Positions 8,117 through 15,472 of a stretch of 16,963 bases of DNA are shown one piece after another; position 1 is the first letter of the stretch; each line of letters opens with the position of its first letter. The translations under genes and the position numbers were made by a program. The DNA is from Deltaproteobacteria bacterium (GTDB lineage Bacteria; Desulfobacterota; Desulfobacteria; C00003060): NCBI GenBank assembly GCA_030667105.1, contig DAOUWN010000003.1, forward strand, positions 1-16,963. Direction: 5' to 3'. The notes beneath the pieces are model-generated. The model saw only the letters and a program-made list of their open reading frames with translations, ran no database searches and was not told where the DNA came from.

Positions 8117-8251
8117 TGACGGTCTCGTAGAAAGGCGAAAAACACCTCTTTCTGTCATTCCGGCGAAAGCCGGAATCCAGTTTATTCAGCTAGTTACAAA
8201 GGCTCTGGACTCCGGTTTTCACCGGAGTGACGACTTTTTACGACTTCATCA
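8117..8251. repeat. MITE-like element of two inverted hairpins (135 bp)
   Basis: Hairpin 1 is ATTCCGGC (8157-8164), GAAA loop, GCCGGAAT (8169-8176). Hairpin 2 is ACTCCGGT (8209-8216), TTTC loop, ACCGGAGT (8221-8228). The two are inverted copies of one unit: GTCATTCCGG...CCAG against CTGG...CCGGAGTGAC, differing at a few positions while each stem stays fully paired. Outer ends are also related: TGACGGTCTCGTAGAAAG on the left against the reverse complement of the right end, TGATGAAGTCGTAAAAAG. Elements of the 'TCATTCCGGCGAAAGCCGGAATCCAG' kind are widely repeated in proteobacterial genomes. It carries no gene and sits between tsaD and the next small ORF. The outer limits are my estimate from the inverted ends. 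Confidence 0.75.
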
Positions 8252-8283
8252 ATTCTCCTTTTTTGTCAATTTGTTGACACAAC

Positions 8284-8499
8284 ATGCCGACACGTCCACA
8301 AAACAGGAAAAAAGTGACCGATGATTTGAATTCCGTGCGTTTTCCTGATAGAAAAGCCTTTGACACGATTGAGGAGTATGATGAGAGAGTCAGGAGGTAT
8401 TGGGAGGCCATTGACGCTTACCGTGAGATGGCCGTTGAGCTGCATAACGACATAATGAAGGGGGAAGTTGCCGGGCCGCAGAAACATGAAGAAGGATAA
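8284..8499 (+). CDS. Small charged hypothetical protein (71 aa)
   Basis: An ATG-started ORF of 71 codons not covered by any other gene. The product is hydrophilic: a basic start (PTRPQNRKK), then a likely helical stretch from ~28 to 58 rich in Glu, Asp, Arg and Tyr, ending in a polar tail. It has no signal peptide, membrane segment or cysteine. I do not recognise a family. A TGTCAA-TTTG-TTGACA inverted repeat (8264-8279) lies directly before the start and there is no ribosome site, so translation is uncertain. The CsgG-like gene follows 78 bp later on the same strand and may share a transcript. The absence of competing genes and the sensible amino-acid mix favour a real gene; a chance ORF remains possible. 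Confidence 0.45.
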   Translation: MPTRPQNRKKVTDDLNSVRFPDRKAFDTIEEYDERVRRYWEAIDAYREMAVELHNDIMKGEVAGPQKHEEG

Positions 8500-8577
8500 A
8501 GGGAAATTTTCTTGAATTTTTCCGATATCTTTGATACGCATTGCAAAAAGTTAACAATACTAGAAAGGAGAAGGAGA

Positions 8578-9333
8578 ATGGCAAGGAAAGTCCTATCGTG
8601 CGTGAGTATGCTGGTCTTGTTGTTCGGCGTGTGGGGCTGCGAGATGACGCCCACAGCCAAGGTGACCAGTGGTGAAGGGGGCCCCAGTATGGATGAGGCC
8701 CGGATGGAGGCCTATGACGGCCCCAAAGCCAGGATTGCCGTGTCACAGTTTACGGACAAGACTGCAAAAGGCGGTCGTTTACACGGCTGGTGGAATGTAC
8801 AGATTGGCGATGGGATGCGTGATATGCTCGCTACATCCCTTTTTAACACGAACCGGTTCATTGTTCTTGAAAGGCAACAGATCGGGGAGATACTTGCAGA
8901 GCAGGATTTTGGAGCTTCAGGACGGGTCAAGCAGGAGACTGCGGCAGCCATTGGTGAAATCGAAGGGGCTGAGTTGCTGGTAACCGGTGCGATCACCGAG
9001 TTTGAGCCTGCTTCCGGCGGTATCGGAGGCGGCATGGGAGGGACAATAGGACGTGTCTTTGGAGCTGTGGCAGGGGGCCTGAAGAAATCCCACATTGCCA
9101 TTGATCTGAGGGTCATTGATACCCGTACTTCCCGTATTGTGGCTGCCACCAGCGTGGAAGGTGAAGCCAGAGACACCAGTTTGGGGGGATTGCTGGTTGG
9201 ATCAAGCGTAGGAGGCGGACTGGGTGGTTACTCCAAGACCTCTATGGAGAAGGCCGTGCGCATTGCCCTGGGCGCAGCCGTGGATTTTGTTGTTACCAAG
9301 ACACCCAAGAAGTTTTATCATTTCAAGAACTAG
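8578..9333 (+). CDS. CsgG-family outer-membrane lipoprotein (curli-secretion-channel-like)
   Basis: 251 residues from ATG 8578, which has two stacked AAGGAG sites just upstream (the farther one at proper spacing). The first 21 residues form a lipoprotein signal with a basic n-region, hydrophobic core and lipobox Val-Trp-Gly-Cys, so Cys21 should be lipidated after cleavage by signal peptidase II. The mature part follows CsgG: RIAVSQFTDKT at 52-62, a GDGMRDMLATSLFNTNRFIVLER block at 77-99, and AELLVTGAITEFEP at 131-144. A Gly-rich segment lies at 147-167, then HIAIDLRVIDTRTSRIV (172-188) and a second Gly-rich stretch (203-217) before the end. CsgG forms an outer-membrane pore for curli subunits, but no csgA, B, E or F gene is near, so this is better read as a CsgG-like assembly or export lipoprotein of unknown cargo. 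A strong terminator follows 60 bp later, so it ends its own transcript. Confidence 0.88.
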   Translation: MARKVLSCVSMLVLLFGVWGCEMTPTAKVTSGEGGPSMDEARMEAYDGPKARIAVSQFTDKTAKGGRLHGWWNVQIGDGMRDMLATSLFNTNRFIVLERQQIGEILAEQDFGASGRVKQETAAAIGEIEGAELLVTGAITEFEPASGGIGGGMGGTIGRVFGAVAGGLKKSHIAIDLRVIDTRTSRIVAATSVEGEARDTSLGGLLVGSSVGGGLGGYSKTSMEKAVRIALGAAVDFVVTKTPKKFYHFKN

Positions 9334-9393
9334 CAGCAAGCCGTACCCGGAAATTCCCTGAGAGCCTCCCGGGCTGATAGAACCTTATAATTG

Positions 9394-9430
9394 AGCTCAC
9401 CTTTTTGTGAAGAAGGTGAGCTTTCTTTTT
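9394..9430 (+). terminator. Rho-independent terminator after the CsgG-like gene
   Basis: AGCTCACCTT (9394-9403) pairs perfectly with AAGGTGAGCT (9413-9422) across a 9-nt loop, followed by TTTCTTTTT. It lies 60 bp past the stop codon and separates this gene from the rpsB operon. Confidence 0.88.
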
Positions 9431-9679
9431 GGAATTTAGTCTTTATTGGCCTCCTTTTTGCTTTAATTTTTGATAGGCTTAGGGGCCTCACCCTCCTTTT
9501 TCCCTGACTTCTTAGGGAACAGCTTAAAACAAACAATGGCGCATGAGCAACACTCCTCACCCGGGGCCCCTAAGTGAACAACTCCTCGGTCCTTCGCGCA
9601 ATTCCTGCCCGGTTCAATTCTTGGTAGGCGTTCAAGTTTCAGCAGATCTAAGGACGACAAACCATACCCAAAAATTGTA
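9431..9679 (+). other. Non-coding stretch before the rpsB operon with a large inverted repeat
   Basis: I see no convincing gene here. CTTAGGGGCC (9479-9488) is the exact reverse complement of GGCCCCTAAG (9565-9574), enclosing ~76 nt that contain a second stem, TTCCCT/AGGGAA. The octamer CCTCACCC occurs on both sides, just inside the repeat arms. Together these suggest a folded RNA or a small palindromic element; I could not match it to 6S, SRP or tmRNA. A minus-strand reading frame across the same bases (9660 to 9463) is discussed under rejected items. Confidence 0.4.
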
Positions 9680-9708
9680 TTGTAAACAGGTTTTTTCTGT
9701 GCTAAATA
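9680..9708 (+). promoter_or_regulatory. Possible promoter for the rpsB operon
   Basis: TTGTAA (9680-9685), a 17-nt spacer, then TAAATA (9703-9708) preceded by TGC as in an extended -10. The surrounding DNA is markedly AT-rich, as expected for a strong ribosomal promoter. The -10 match is only moderate, so the exact position is uncertain. Confidence 0.35.
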
Positions 9709-9736
9709 AAAAAATTTACAAATTTCGCACGTCCCT

Positions 9737-9808
9737 GGACCTTCTTTCCGGTGCTTTCACGTCTTCTGGCCTGAAAGTGGAGAGGAGGGAAGATAGGGCC
9801 GGAGGTTC
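9737..9808 (+). promoter_or_regulatory. Structured 5' leader of rpsB, candidate S2 autoregulatory element
   Basis: GGACCT (9737-9742) pairs with AGGTTC (9803-9808, one G-U), and CCGG (9748-9751) pairs with CCGG (9799-9802), making one long stem with a 5-nt bulge. Inside it CTTTCA (9754-9759) pairs with TGAAAG (9772-9777). The fold closes 10 nt before the AGGAGG ribosome site. Ribosomal protein S2 is known to repress rpsB-tsf translation through the leader in other bacteria, and the placement fits; the specific fold is my inference. Confidence 0.45.
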
Positions 9809-9828
9809 AACAAAAAAAGGAGGAAGAT

Positions 9829-10713
9829 ATGTCTTATGTCACCATGAAGGAATTGTTGGAGGCGGGTGTCCATTTTGGCCATCAGACCAGACGGTGGAAT
9901 CCCAAAATGAAGCGCTACATCTTTGGCGCTCGCAACGGGATCTATATAGTTGATCTCCAGCAGACGGTAAGGATGTTTAGGAAAGCCTATGACTTCATTG
10001 TAAAGACTGTTGCCAACGGCGAGTCGGTTCTCTTCGTGGGAACGAAAAAACAGGCTCGGGATTCTGTCTATGAAGAGACCAACCGCTGTGAGATGTTTTA
10101 CGTGCACAAACGATGGCTGGGCGGTATGCTCACAAATTTTGAAACCATAAAAAAAGGGATTGACAGGCTTAACTACCTTACGGGGATAACCGCAGACGGG
10201 ACCATCAATCGTTTTCCGAAAAAAGAGATGCTGAAACTTGAGAAAGAGAGGGTCAAGCTCGACAACAACCTGGGTGGTATCCGCAACATGAAAAAACTTC
10301 CGGGCGCAGTATTTGTCGTGGATTGCAAGAACGAAAACATTGCAGTCCGTGAAGCAAGACGTCTTGGCATTCCCGTGGTTGCAATTGTGGATACTAATTG
10401 CAATCCGGACGCAATAGACTACATTATTCCTGGCAACGACGATGCCATCCGGGCCATTCGGCTTATGACCTCAAGAATGGCTGATGCGTGCATAGAAGGG
10501 CGTCAGCGAATGGAAGAACGCCTGAGAGCCGAGGCGGACAAAGATGTTGAGGCGCAGGGTGCGGCCGACGAAACCGTGGCCGGAGAGGCTGTGGAAAGGG
10601 CTGTGATATCTGATGGCGCGCAAGGCCCTGTTGTTGAGGTTATCAGAAAAAAAGTCTCAACACCTGAGGTGACAGACGAAGTTGCTGCAGATGAGGCGCA
10701 AGAGGGGGCGTGA
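9829..10713 (+). CDS. rpsB: Small-subunit ribosomal protein S2
   Basis: uS2, the late-assembling protein on the head of the 30S subunit. It begins [20 protein letters not shown] and keeps the family blocks [22 protein letters not shown] (22-43), [10 protein letters not shown] (67-76), [10 protein letters not shown] (94-103) and PGAVFVVD (158-165). The start has an excellent ribosome site, AAGGAGG, at 9817-9823. At 294 residues it is ~50 longer than the E. coli protein; the extra part (about 240-294) is an acidic, Ala/Glu/Val-rich tail of low complexity. Such variable tails are common in S2 and do not affect the core call. It is the first gene of the translation/envelope operon and its stop TGA shares a base with the tsf start (TGATG), so S2 and EF-Ts translation are coupled. 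Confidence 0.98.
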   Translation: MSYVTMKELLEAGVHFGHQTRRWNPKMKRYIFGARNGIYIVDLQQTVRMFRKAYDFIVKTVANGESVLFVGTKKQARDSVYEETNRCEMFYVHKRWLGGMLTNFETIKKGIDRLNYLTGITADGTINRFPKKEMLKLEKERVKLDNNLGGIRNMKKLPGAVFVVDCKNENIAVREARRLGIPVVAIVDTNCNPDAIDYIIPGNDDAIRAIRLMTSRMADACIEGRQRMEERLRAEADKDVEAQGAADETVAGEAVERAVISDGAQGPVVEVIRKKVSTPEVTDEVAADEAQEGA

Positions 10714-11312
10714 TGGCAAAGATCAATACAGAGATGATTAAGGGGCTTCGTGCCAGAACCAATGCCGGCATTTTGGATTGCAAAGAGGCCCTTAAGGAAA
10801 CGGGCGGGGACATGGAAAAGGCCGTGGATTTCTTGCGAAAGAAGGGCCTGGCCACCGCGCTGAAGCGCGCTGGCCGGGAGACCTCCGAAGGTGTAATAAA
10901 CTCATATATCCATGCTGGTGGCAAGATAGGTGTCCTTGTGGAAGTGAACTGCGAGACCGATTTCGTGGCAAAGACGGATGAATTCAAAGAGCTTGTCAAG
11001 AATCTGGCAATGCACATTGCGGCAACCAGACCCCTTGGCATCCGTAGTGAGGATATTCCTGAAGAAATTATAAAGCGTGAAGAGGAGATCTATCGGGCCC
11101 AGGCACTTGAGACGGGAAAACCGGAGAAGATAATCGATAAGATCGTTGAAGGGAAAATGAAGAAGTTCTATAGGGAATCATGTCTATTGGAGCAACAATA
11201 TGTCAAGGACACCGATATGACGATACAAGATCTGATTCACGAAATGGTTTCAAAGATGGGTGAGAGCATTAGCGTAAGACGATTTGCCCGCTATCAACTG
11301 GGAGGGGAATAA
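10713..11312 (+). CDS. tsf: Translation elongation factor Ts (short form)
   Basis: Guanine-nucleotide exchange factor that recycles EF-Tu-GDP. The N-terminal helical domain carries the signature LRARTNAGILDCKEAL at 11-26, and the core has VEVNCETDFVA at 76-86 with the TDFV residues that contact EF-Tu. At 199 residues it is the short form: the second half of the duplicated core seen in the 283-residue E. coli protein is largely absent, as in Thermus-type EF-Ts. Start ATG 10713 overlaps the rpsB stop by one base. A GTG directly before it would only add one Met and is not needed. The AGAGGGGG stretch upstream serves as ribosome site. A 35-nt gap with a small repeat separates it from pyrH. Confidence 0.97.
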   Translation: MAKINTEMIKGLRARTNAGILDCKEALKETGGDMEKAVDFLRKKGLATALKRAGRETSEGVINSYIHAGGKIGVLVEVNCETDFVAKTDEFKELVKNLAMHIAATRPLGIRSEDIPEEIIKREEEIYRAQALETGKPEKIIDKIVEGKMKKFYRESCLLEQQYVKDTDMTIQDLIHEMVSKMGESISVRRFARYQLGGE

Positions 11313-11332
11313 GTTGGCGATGCCGGATGCCA

Positions 11333-11353
11333 AATGACTAGTGACCAATGACC
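11333..11353 (+). repeat. Three 7-bp tandem repeats (AATGACC type) at the pyrH start
   Basis: AATGACT, AGTGACC and AATGACC follow one another without gaps. The last unit contains the first possible ATG of pyrH (11348). This is a minimal array, visible by eye. Confidence 0.5.
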
Positions 11354-12088
11354 AACATGTCGTCACCCAAGTACAAGAGAGTTCTAGTTAAACTCAGTGG
11401 TGAGGTCTTAACGGGCGACCAAGGTTTTGGTATAAGCCCTGAGATGCTCAACTATTTATCTGAGGAGATTAGATCGGTTTACGATCTTGGGATTCAGATT
11501 GCCCTGGTTGTGGGGGGTGGCAACATCTTTAGAGGTGTAGCGGCCGCTTCTTACGGAATGGACCGGACCTCGGCCGATCACATTGGAATGTTAGCTACTG
11601 TTATCAATAGCATTGCCCTTCAGGACGCCCTGGAAAAGAAGGGGATTCAGACGAGAGTTCAGACGGCCATTGAGATGTCTGCTGTGGCTGAACCGTATAT
11701 CTTAAGGAGGGCAACCAGGCATTTGGAGAAAGGCCGCACCGTGATCTTTGCCGCAGGCACCGGAAATCCGTACTTCACCACGGATACAGCGGCAGCGCTC
11801 AGAGCCCAGGAGATCCGCGCTGATGTGCTTATCAAGGCCACAAAGGTCGATGGGGTTTACGATGCCGATCCGGTTGCAGATAAGCATGCAAAAAAGATAG
11901 ACAGCATCAGTTACCTTGAAGTTCTAAGGCGGCAACTCAAAGTCATGGATTCAACCGCCATTTCCCTTGCCATGGACAACGGACTTCCGGTGGTTGTCTT
12001 TAACTTGAAGGTGAAAGGAAATCTTAGAAGGGTAGTGTGCGGGGAAAATGTTGGAACCTGCGTGAAGGAGACCTCGGAAGGTGATTAA
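11348..12088 (+). CDS. pyrH: UMP kinase
   Basis: Bacterial-type UMP kinase of the amino-acid kinase fold, phosphorylating UMP to UDP with ATP. It usually acts as a hexamer activated by GTP and inhibited by UTP. Key blocks: [18 protein letters not shown] near the start (about 13-30), [10 protein letters not shown] (about 56-65), [17 protein letters not shown] (about 73-89) for UMP binding, and [17 protein letters not shown] (about 137-153). Length 246 is normal. Two starts are possible, ATG 11348 and ATG 11357, neither with a clear ribosome site; the conserved protein begins shortly after both. The nearest AG-rich stretch is inside the end of tsf, more than 35 nt away. Its last codons overlap the frr start by 8 nt. 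Confidence 0.96.
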   Translation: MTNMSSPKYKRVLVKLSGEVLTGDQGFGISPEMLNYLSEEIRSVYDLGIQIALVVGGGNIFRGVAAASYGMDRTSADHIGMLATVINSIALQDALEKKGIQTRVQTAIEMSAVAEPYILRRATRHLEKGRTVIFAAGTGNPYFTTDTAAALRAQEIRADVLIKATKVDGVYDADPVADKHAKKIDSISYLEVLRRQLKVMDSTAISLAMDNGLPVVVFNLKVKGNLRRVVCGENVGTCVKETSEGD

Positions 12089-12638
12089 TTCAGTTTATGA
12101 TGATGCACGAGAGAGGATGGGCAAATCCATTGATGCATTGAAAAATGAGTTTAAGAAGATCCGGACCGGTCGAGCCTCCCTTGCCCTTTTTGAGGATATC
12201 AGGGTAAATTATTACGGAACCATGACTCCCTTGAAACAGATGGCATCTTTGTCTGTGCCTGAGAGCAGGCTTGTTATTATTCAACCCTGGGATCAAACGG
12301 TTATCGGAGAGATCGAAAAGGAGATTCTCAAGTCCGAGTTGGGGCTTACCCCCATGAATGACGGAAAGGTGATTCGTATTGCCATACCCCCACTTACCGA
12401 AGAGCGTCGAAAGGAACTCGTTAAGGTGGTGCGCAAGATCGATGAGGAGTATAAGGTTTCGATCCGCAACATCCGTCGGGATGCCAATGAGTTTCTAAAA
12501 GGCTTGAAGAAAGACGGGGAGATCTCAGAGGATGACTTTTTTAAGGCGCAAGATCAGGTCCAGAAGATCACAAATGAATATATACAATTAGCTGACCAGG
12601 TCTGCCAGGAAAAAGAGACGGAGATCCTTGAATTCTGA
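12081..12638 (+). CDS. frr: Ribosome recycling factor
   Basis: RRF splits post-termination ribosomes together with EF-G. The 185-residue length is exact for the family. The protein shows the helical domain with [18 protein letters not shown] near the start and [22 protein letters not shown] (about 43-64). The central part has [29 protein letters not shown] (about 90-118), and [12 protein letters not shown] follows. The start is GTG 12081, lying within the last codons of pyrH (8-nt overlap), with AAGGAG 10 nt upstream. Its own stop overlaps the uppS start. Both overlaps indicate translational coupling. Confidence 0.97.
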   Translation: MINSVYDDARERMGKSIDALKNEFKKIRTGRASLALFEDIRVNYYGTMTPLKQMASLSVPESRLVIIQPWDQTVIGEIEKEILKSELGLTPMNDGKVIRIAIPPLTEERRKELVKVVRKIDEEYKVSIRNIRRDANEFLKGLKKDGEISEDDFFKAQDQVQKITNEYIQLADQVCQEKETEILEF

Positions 12639-13389
12639 TAATCCCGCCCTGCACCCCGAATCACTCCCGCAACACATCGCCATTATCATGGATGGAAATG
12701 GCCGTTGGGCCAAGAAACGCTCCCTGAACCGGATCAGAGGTCACAGGGAGGGGACTGAATCTGTCCGAGATATTGTGCGAGCCTGCCGGGAGATTGGAAT
12801 CAAGGTTTTGACCCTTTATGCATTTTCAACAGAGAACTGGAATCGTCCCCCACAAGAAGTCGCGGCCCTCATGAAGCTTCTCAAGACGTTCCTGAAGTCA
12901 GAATTGCCCGAGATGATGGAAAACGGCATTTGCCTGAACGCGATAGGTGATATCGAGCGGTTCCCGGACGATGTTTTAGATGTCTTGCACGAAGTCACGG
13001 AGACGACTCGAAAAAACCAGGGGATGATCTTGAACCTGGCTTTGAGCTATGGCGGACGGCACGAGATTGTGAGGGCTGCTCAACATATCGCAAGAGATGT
13101 GGAGGATGACCGACTTCAACCGGAGAGGATAACAGAGGAACTTTTTTCCAGCTATCTTTATACTCACGGGATGCCGGATCCTGACCTATTGATTAGAACA
13201 AGTGGCGAGATGCGAATTAGCAATTTCTTGCTTTGGCAGATTGCTTATACTGAAATCTTTGTCACAGGTACCCTGTGGCCCGAGTTCAGGAGGGAAGAAC
13301 TCATCCAGATCCTTCGCGATTACCAAAAGCGTGAGCGTCGATTTGGGCTAACGGGAGACCAGATAAGAAAGGGTTCTGGCAGACCCTGA
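12628..13389 (+). CDS. uppS: Undecaprenyl diphosphate synthase (cis-prenyltransferase)
   Basis: Extends farnesyl diphosphate with isopentenyl diphosphate in cis to make the C55 lipid carrier used for peptidoglycan and other glycans. The catalytic motif MDGNGRWAKKR is at 21-31 (Asp22), followed by GHREGTESVRDIVR (38-51), TLYAFSTENW near 70, LSYGGRHEIV near 140, and DLLIRTSGEMRISNFLLWQ with YTEIFVT and LWPEF towards the C-terminus. Length 253 is normal. The start is taken as TTG 12628, inside the end of frr, with GGAG a few bases upstream; no ATG lies before the catalytic motif except the Met inside it. An 83-bp gap follows before cdsA. Confidence 0.96.
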   Translation: MNSDNPALHPESLPQHIAIIMDGNGRWAKKRSLNRIRGHREGTESVRDIVRACREIGIKVLTLYAFSTENWNRPPQEVAALMKLLKTFLKSELPEMMENGICLNAIGDIERFPDDVLDVLHEVTETTRKNQGMILNLALSYGGRHEIVRAAQHIARDVEDDRLQPERITEELFSSYLYTHGMPDPDLLIRTSGEMRISNFLLWQIAYTEIFVTGTLWPEFRREELIQILRDYQKRERRFGLTGDQIRKGSGRP

Positions 13390-13472
13390 CAAAAATTATC
13401 TACGTTCGGACAACCAACCCCTAACTCCAAACAAATGCCTTCAGCTGAAAACAACACAGGAGATCGAAACTT

Positions 13473-14282
13473 GTGAGTTCTGCGCACATTAGACGCGTGC
13501 TTACCGCTGCGGTGGCTATCCCCCTTCTGATTGTGGTGATTCTAAAAGGGGGGAGAGACGGTTTCGCACTCCTTGTCGGCTTGACAGCAGCCCTGGGCAT
13601 TTTGGAGTATTATGCCCTGTTTTTTCCCGGGGGCTCTGTGATTGCAAGAGGGGTAATATTGGTCCTCTGTCTAGCCGTGATCGGAGCCTTTCACGGGGAG
13701 GATATTGGGGCAAGCCCTGGTGTTTTGGTCCTGGTTTTCCTGTGCACTGCTGTCATGTGTCTGGTACGATCCAGAGCACGGACTTCCATTGTGGCAGTAC
13801 TGTCAGGGCAGATTATGGGCTTTATCTATGTTCCTTTCTTGCTTGGCCACTTGATACTGATCCGAGGCTGGAACAATGGGATAGCCTGGACTTCTTTTTT
13901 GTTGGCAGTTGTATTTGCCGGGGATACGGCTGCCTATTACGTTGGCAAGGCCTTTGGACACAAGAAACTCGCCCCGAGCATAAGCCCTGGCAAGACAGTG
14001 GAAGGCGCTGCAGGCGGGCTTGCCGCCGGTCTCCTGGTTGGCTCTTTGTTTAAGCAATGTTGGCTGCCAGAGCTTTCTTGGCCCTTGTGTGCGCTGCTGC
14101 TGCTACTCCTGGGTGTGCTGGCGCAGGCCGGGGATCTGTTTGAATCGATGCTGAAACGGTCAGTAGATATTAAAGACTCAGGAAGGCTCCTGCCCGGACA
14201 CGGTGGAGTGCTTGACCGCATTGATGGTTTACTTTTTGCAGCTCCAGTGCTCTACTATTTCAGAACATATCTTTTGTTGTAG
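13473..14282 (+). CDS. cdsA: Phosphatidate cytidylyltransferase (CDP-diglyceride synthase)
   Basis: Inner-membrane enzyme that turns phosphatidic acid and CTP into CDP-diacylglycerol, the branch point of phospholipid synthesis. It is strongly hydrophobic, with roughly seven to eight membrane segments. The C-terminal family signature is clear: GDLFESMLKRSVDIKDSG at 220-237 followed by LLPGHGGVLDRIDGLLF at 239-255, containing the metal-binding acidic residues Asp221, Asp233, Asp248 and Asp251. KTVEGAAGG (174-182) is a second landmark. 269 residues is typical. GTG 13473 is preferred because AGGAG lies 10 nt upstream. Part of the same operon as uppS and dxr. Confidence 0.95.
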   Translation: MSSAHIRRVLTAAVAIPLLIVVILKGGRDGFALLVGLTAALGILEYYALFFPGGSVIARGVILVLCLAVIGAFHGEDIGASPGVLVLVFLCTAVMCLVRSRARTSIVAVLSGQIMGFIYVPFLLGHLILIRGWNNGIAWTSFLLAVVFAGDTAAYYVGKAFGHKKLAPSISPGKTVEGAAGGLAAGLLVGSLFKQCWLPELSWPLCALLLLLLGVLAQAGDLFESMLKRSVDIKDSGRLLPGHGGVLDRIDGLLFAAPVLYYFRTYLLL

Positions 14283-14317
14283 TTGAATCAATCTTCTTCC
14301 GGCATCAGGTTTTAGTG

Positions 14318-15472
14318 ATGAAACACCTCGCCATATTGGGCTCCACGGGCTCCATCGGCAGGAATGTCCTGCGAATTGTGGAAGAGTTTCCGGACCGATT
14401 TTCTGTTGTTGCCCTGGCGGGTGGTCGCAACATTGACCTTCTGTGCGAACAGGTGAAACGCTTTTCTCCTCAGGTGGCGGTAGCGCTAGATGATGTTTAT
14501 GCCCGTCGCCTCCGGGATAAGCTTGCGCCGGCGGACAATGTGGAGATCCTCTACGGCGAAGAAGGGTATAAAGTCGCCGCCACTCTGAATTCGGTTGATC
14601 AGGTGGTCTCTGCCATGGTGGGTTCAGCAGGGCTTCTTCCTACGCTGGCGGCCATTGAGAGCGGCAAGCAACTGGCTCTGGCTAATAAAGAAAGCCTTGT
14701 CATGGCCGGGGAACTCTTGATGCAGACCGCCCGGGAAAAAGGGGTGTCTATTATCCCTATTGATAGCGAACACAGCGCCATTTTTCAATCGCTTGTCGGA
14801 CACCGGAGGCAAGACCTGGAAAAGATACTTCTTACGGCTTCCGGCGGGCCCTTTTTGGAAAAACACGGGCAGGACCCAGACACTATTTCACCGGAGATGG
14901 CCCTTCGCCATCCCACGTGGGAGATGGGGCCGAAGATTACAATAGATTCAGCCACACTGATGAATAAGGGCCTTGAGGTCATTGAGGCAAGATGGCTCTT
15001 TGACGTGTCGTTTGAGCTTATCCAGGTCGTGATTCATCCCGAGAGTCTGATCCATTCAATGGTGGTCTACCGGGATGGTTCTGTTATTGCACAACTCGGA
15101 TTACCCGACATGAGGGTGCCGATTGCCTATGCCCTGTCTTACCCGGAGCGGCTTTCTCTGGGAGTCCCTCCCCCTGATTTCTTTAAACTGGGAGCCCTCA
15201 CCTTTCGAGAACCAGACCTGGAGAGGTTTCCTTGCCTCGCCATTGCTATCGAGGCTTGCAGAGCCGGCAAGACCTATCCGGTGGTGTTAAATGCCGCAAA
15301 TGAGGTGGCTGTCCGTGCCTTTCTTGACAGCCGGATCGGGATTGGTCGCATTGCGGAGACAATTAGGAAACCATGGACAAACACAAGCCAGTGCCCAATC
15401 CAGGGCTTTCAGATATCCTGTCGGCAGATGTCTGGGCACGGCGCGTGGCTGAGGAAAGCTTATGACCACTAA
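14318..15472 (+). CDS. dxr: 1-deoxy-D-xylulose-5-phosphate reductoisomerase, with apparent 3' frameshift
   Basis: First committed step of the MEP isoprenoid pathway (DXP to MEP with NADPH), feeding uppS. Conserved blocks: GSTGSIG at 8-14 (NADPH site), ALANKESLVMAG, IDSEHSAIFQ with metal ligands, SATLMNKGLEVIEA, HPESLIHSMVVYRDGS and LPDMRVPIAYAL. The frame as written runs to 15472, but after Lys351 it leaves the family sequence. One extra base near 15365-15372 (for instance AAAA for AAA) would give Lys-Thr-Met-Asp-Lys-His-Lys-Pro, then LSDILSADVWARRVAEESL and a TGA at 15463-15465. That protein would be 382 residues, the usual length, and its stop would overlap the rseP ATG as ATGA. So the written C-terminus (352-384) is out of frame. 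The catalytic domains precede the lesion; loss of the C-terminal helices would probably harm the enzyme. ATG 14318 is chosen over the adjoining GTG. Confidence 0.93.
   Translation: MKHLAILGSTGSIGRNVLRIVEEFPDRFSVVALAGGRNIDLLCEQVKRFSPQVAVALDDVYARRLRDKLAPADNVEILYGEEGYKVAATLNSVDQVVSAMVGSAGLLPTLAAIESGKQLALANKESLVMAGELLMQTAREKGVSIIPIDSEHSAIFQSLVGHRRQDLEKILLTASGGPFLEKHGQDPDTISPEMALRHPTWEMGPKITIDSATLMNKGLEVIEARWLFDVSFELIQVVIHPESLIHSMVVYRDGSVIAQLGLPDMRVPIAYALSYPERLSLGVPPPDFFKLGALTFREPDLERFPCLAIAIEACRAGKTYPVVLNAANEVAVRAFLDSRIGIGRIAETIRKPWTNTSQCPIQGFQISCRQMSGHGAWLRKAYDH
15365..15372 (+). other. Apparent one-base deletion in dxr
   Basis: The bases AGGAAACC span the point where the reading frame of dxr shifts by -1 relative to its conserved C-terminus. 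Upstream the family match is in one frame; downstream the Dxr-like end continues in the other and ends at the expected junction with rseP. Confidence 0.8.

Noticed and set aside
9479..9574. 6S RNA, SRP RNA or tmRNA
   Set aside because: The closing stem is suggestive, but the diagnostic SRP GGAAGGAAGCAGCC-type core, a long 6S hairpin with central bubble and a tRNA-like end were not found.
9463..9660. Minus-strand frame of 65 codons with CCSC and a Lys-rich end
   Set aside because: TTG start without ribosome site, overlaps the large inverted repeat, no family recognised; not enough support for a gene call.
15365..15372. Programmed -1 frameshift in dxr
   Set aside because: No slippery heptamer in frame and only three A residues; a one-base sequence or mutational loss explains it more simply.
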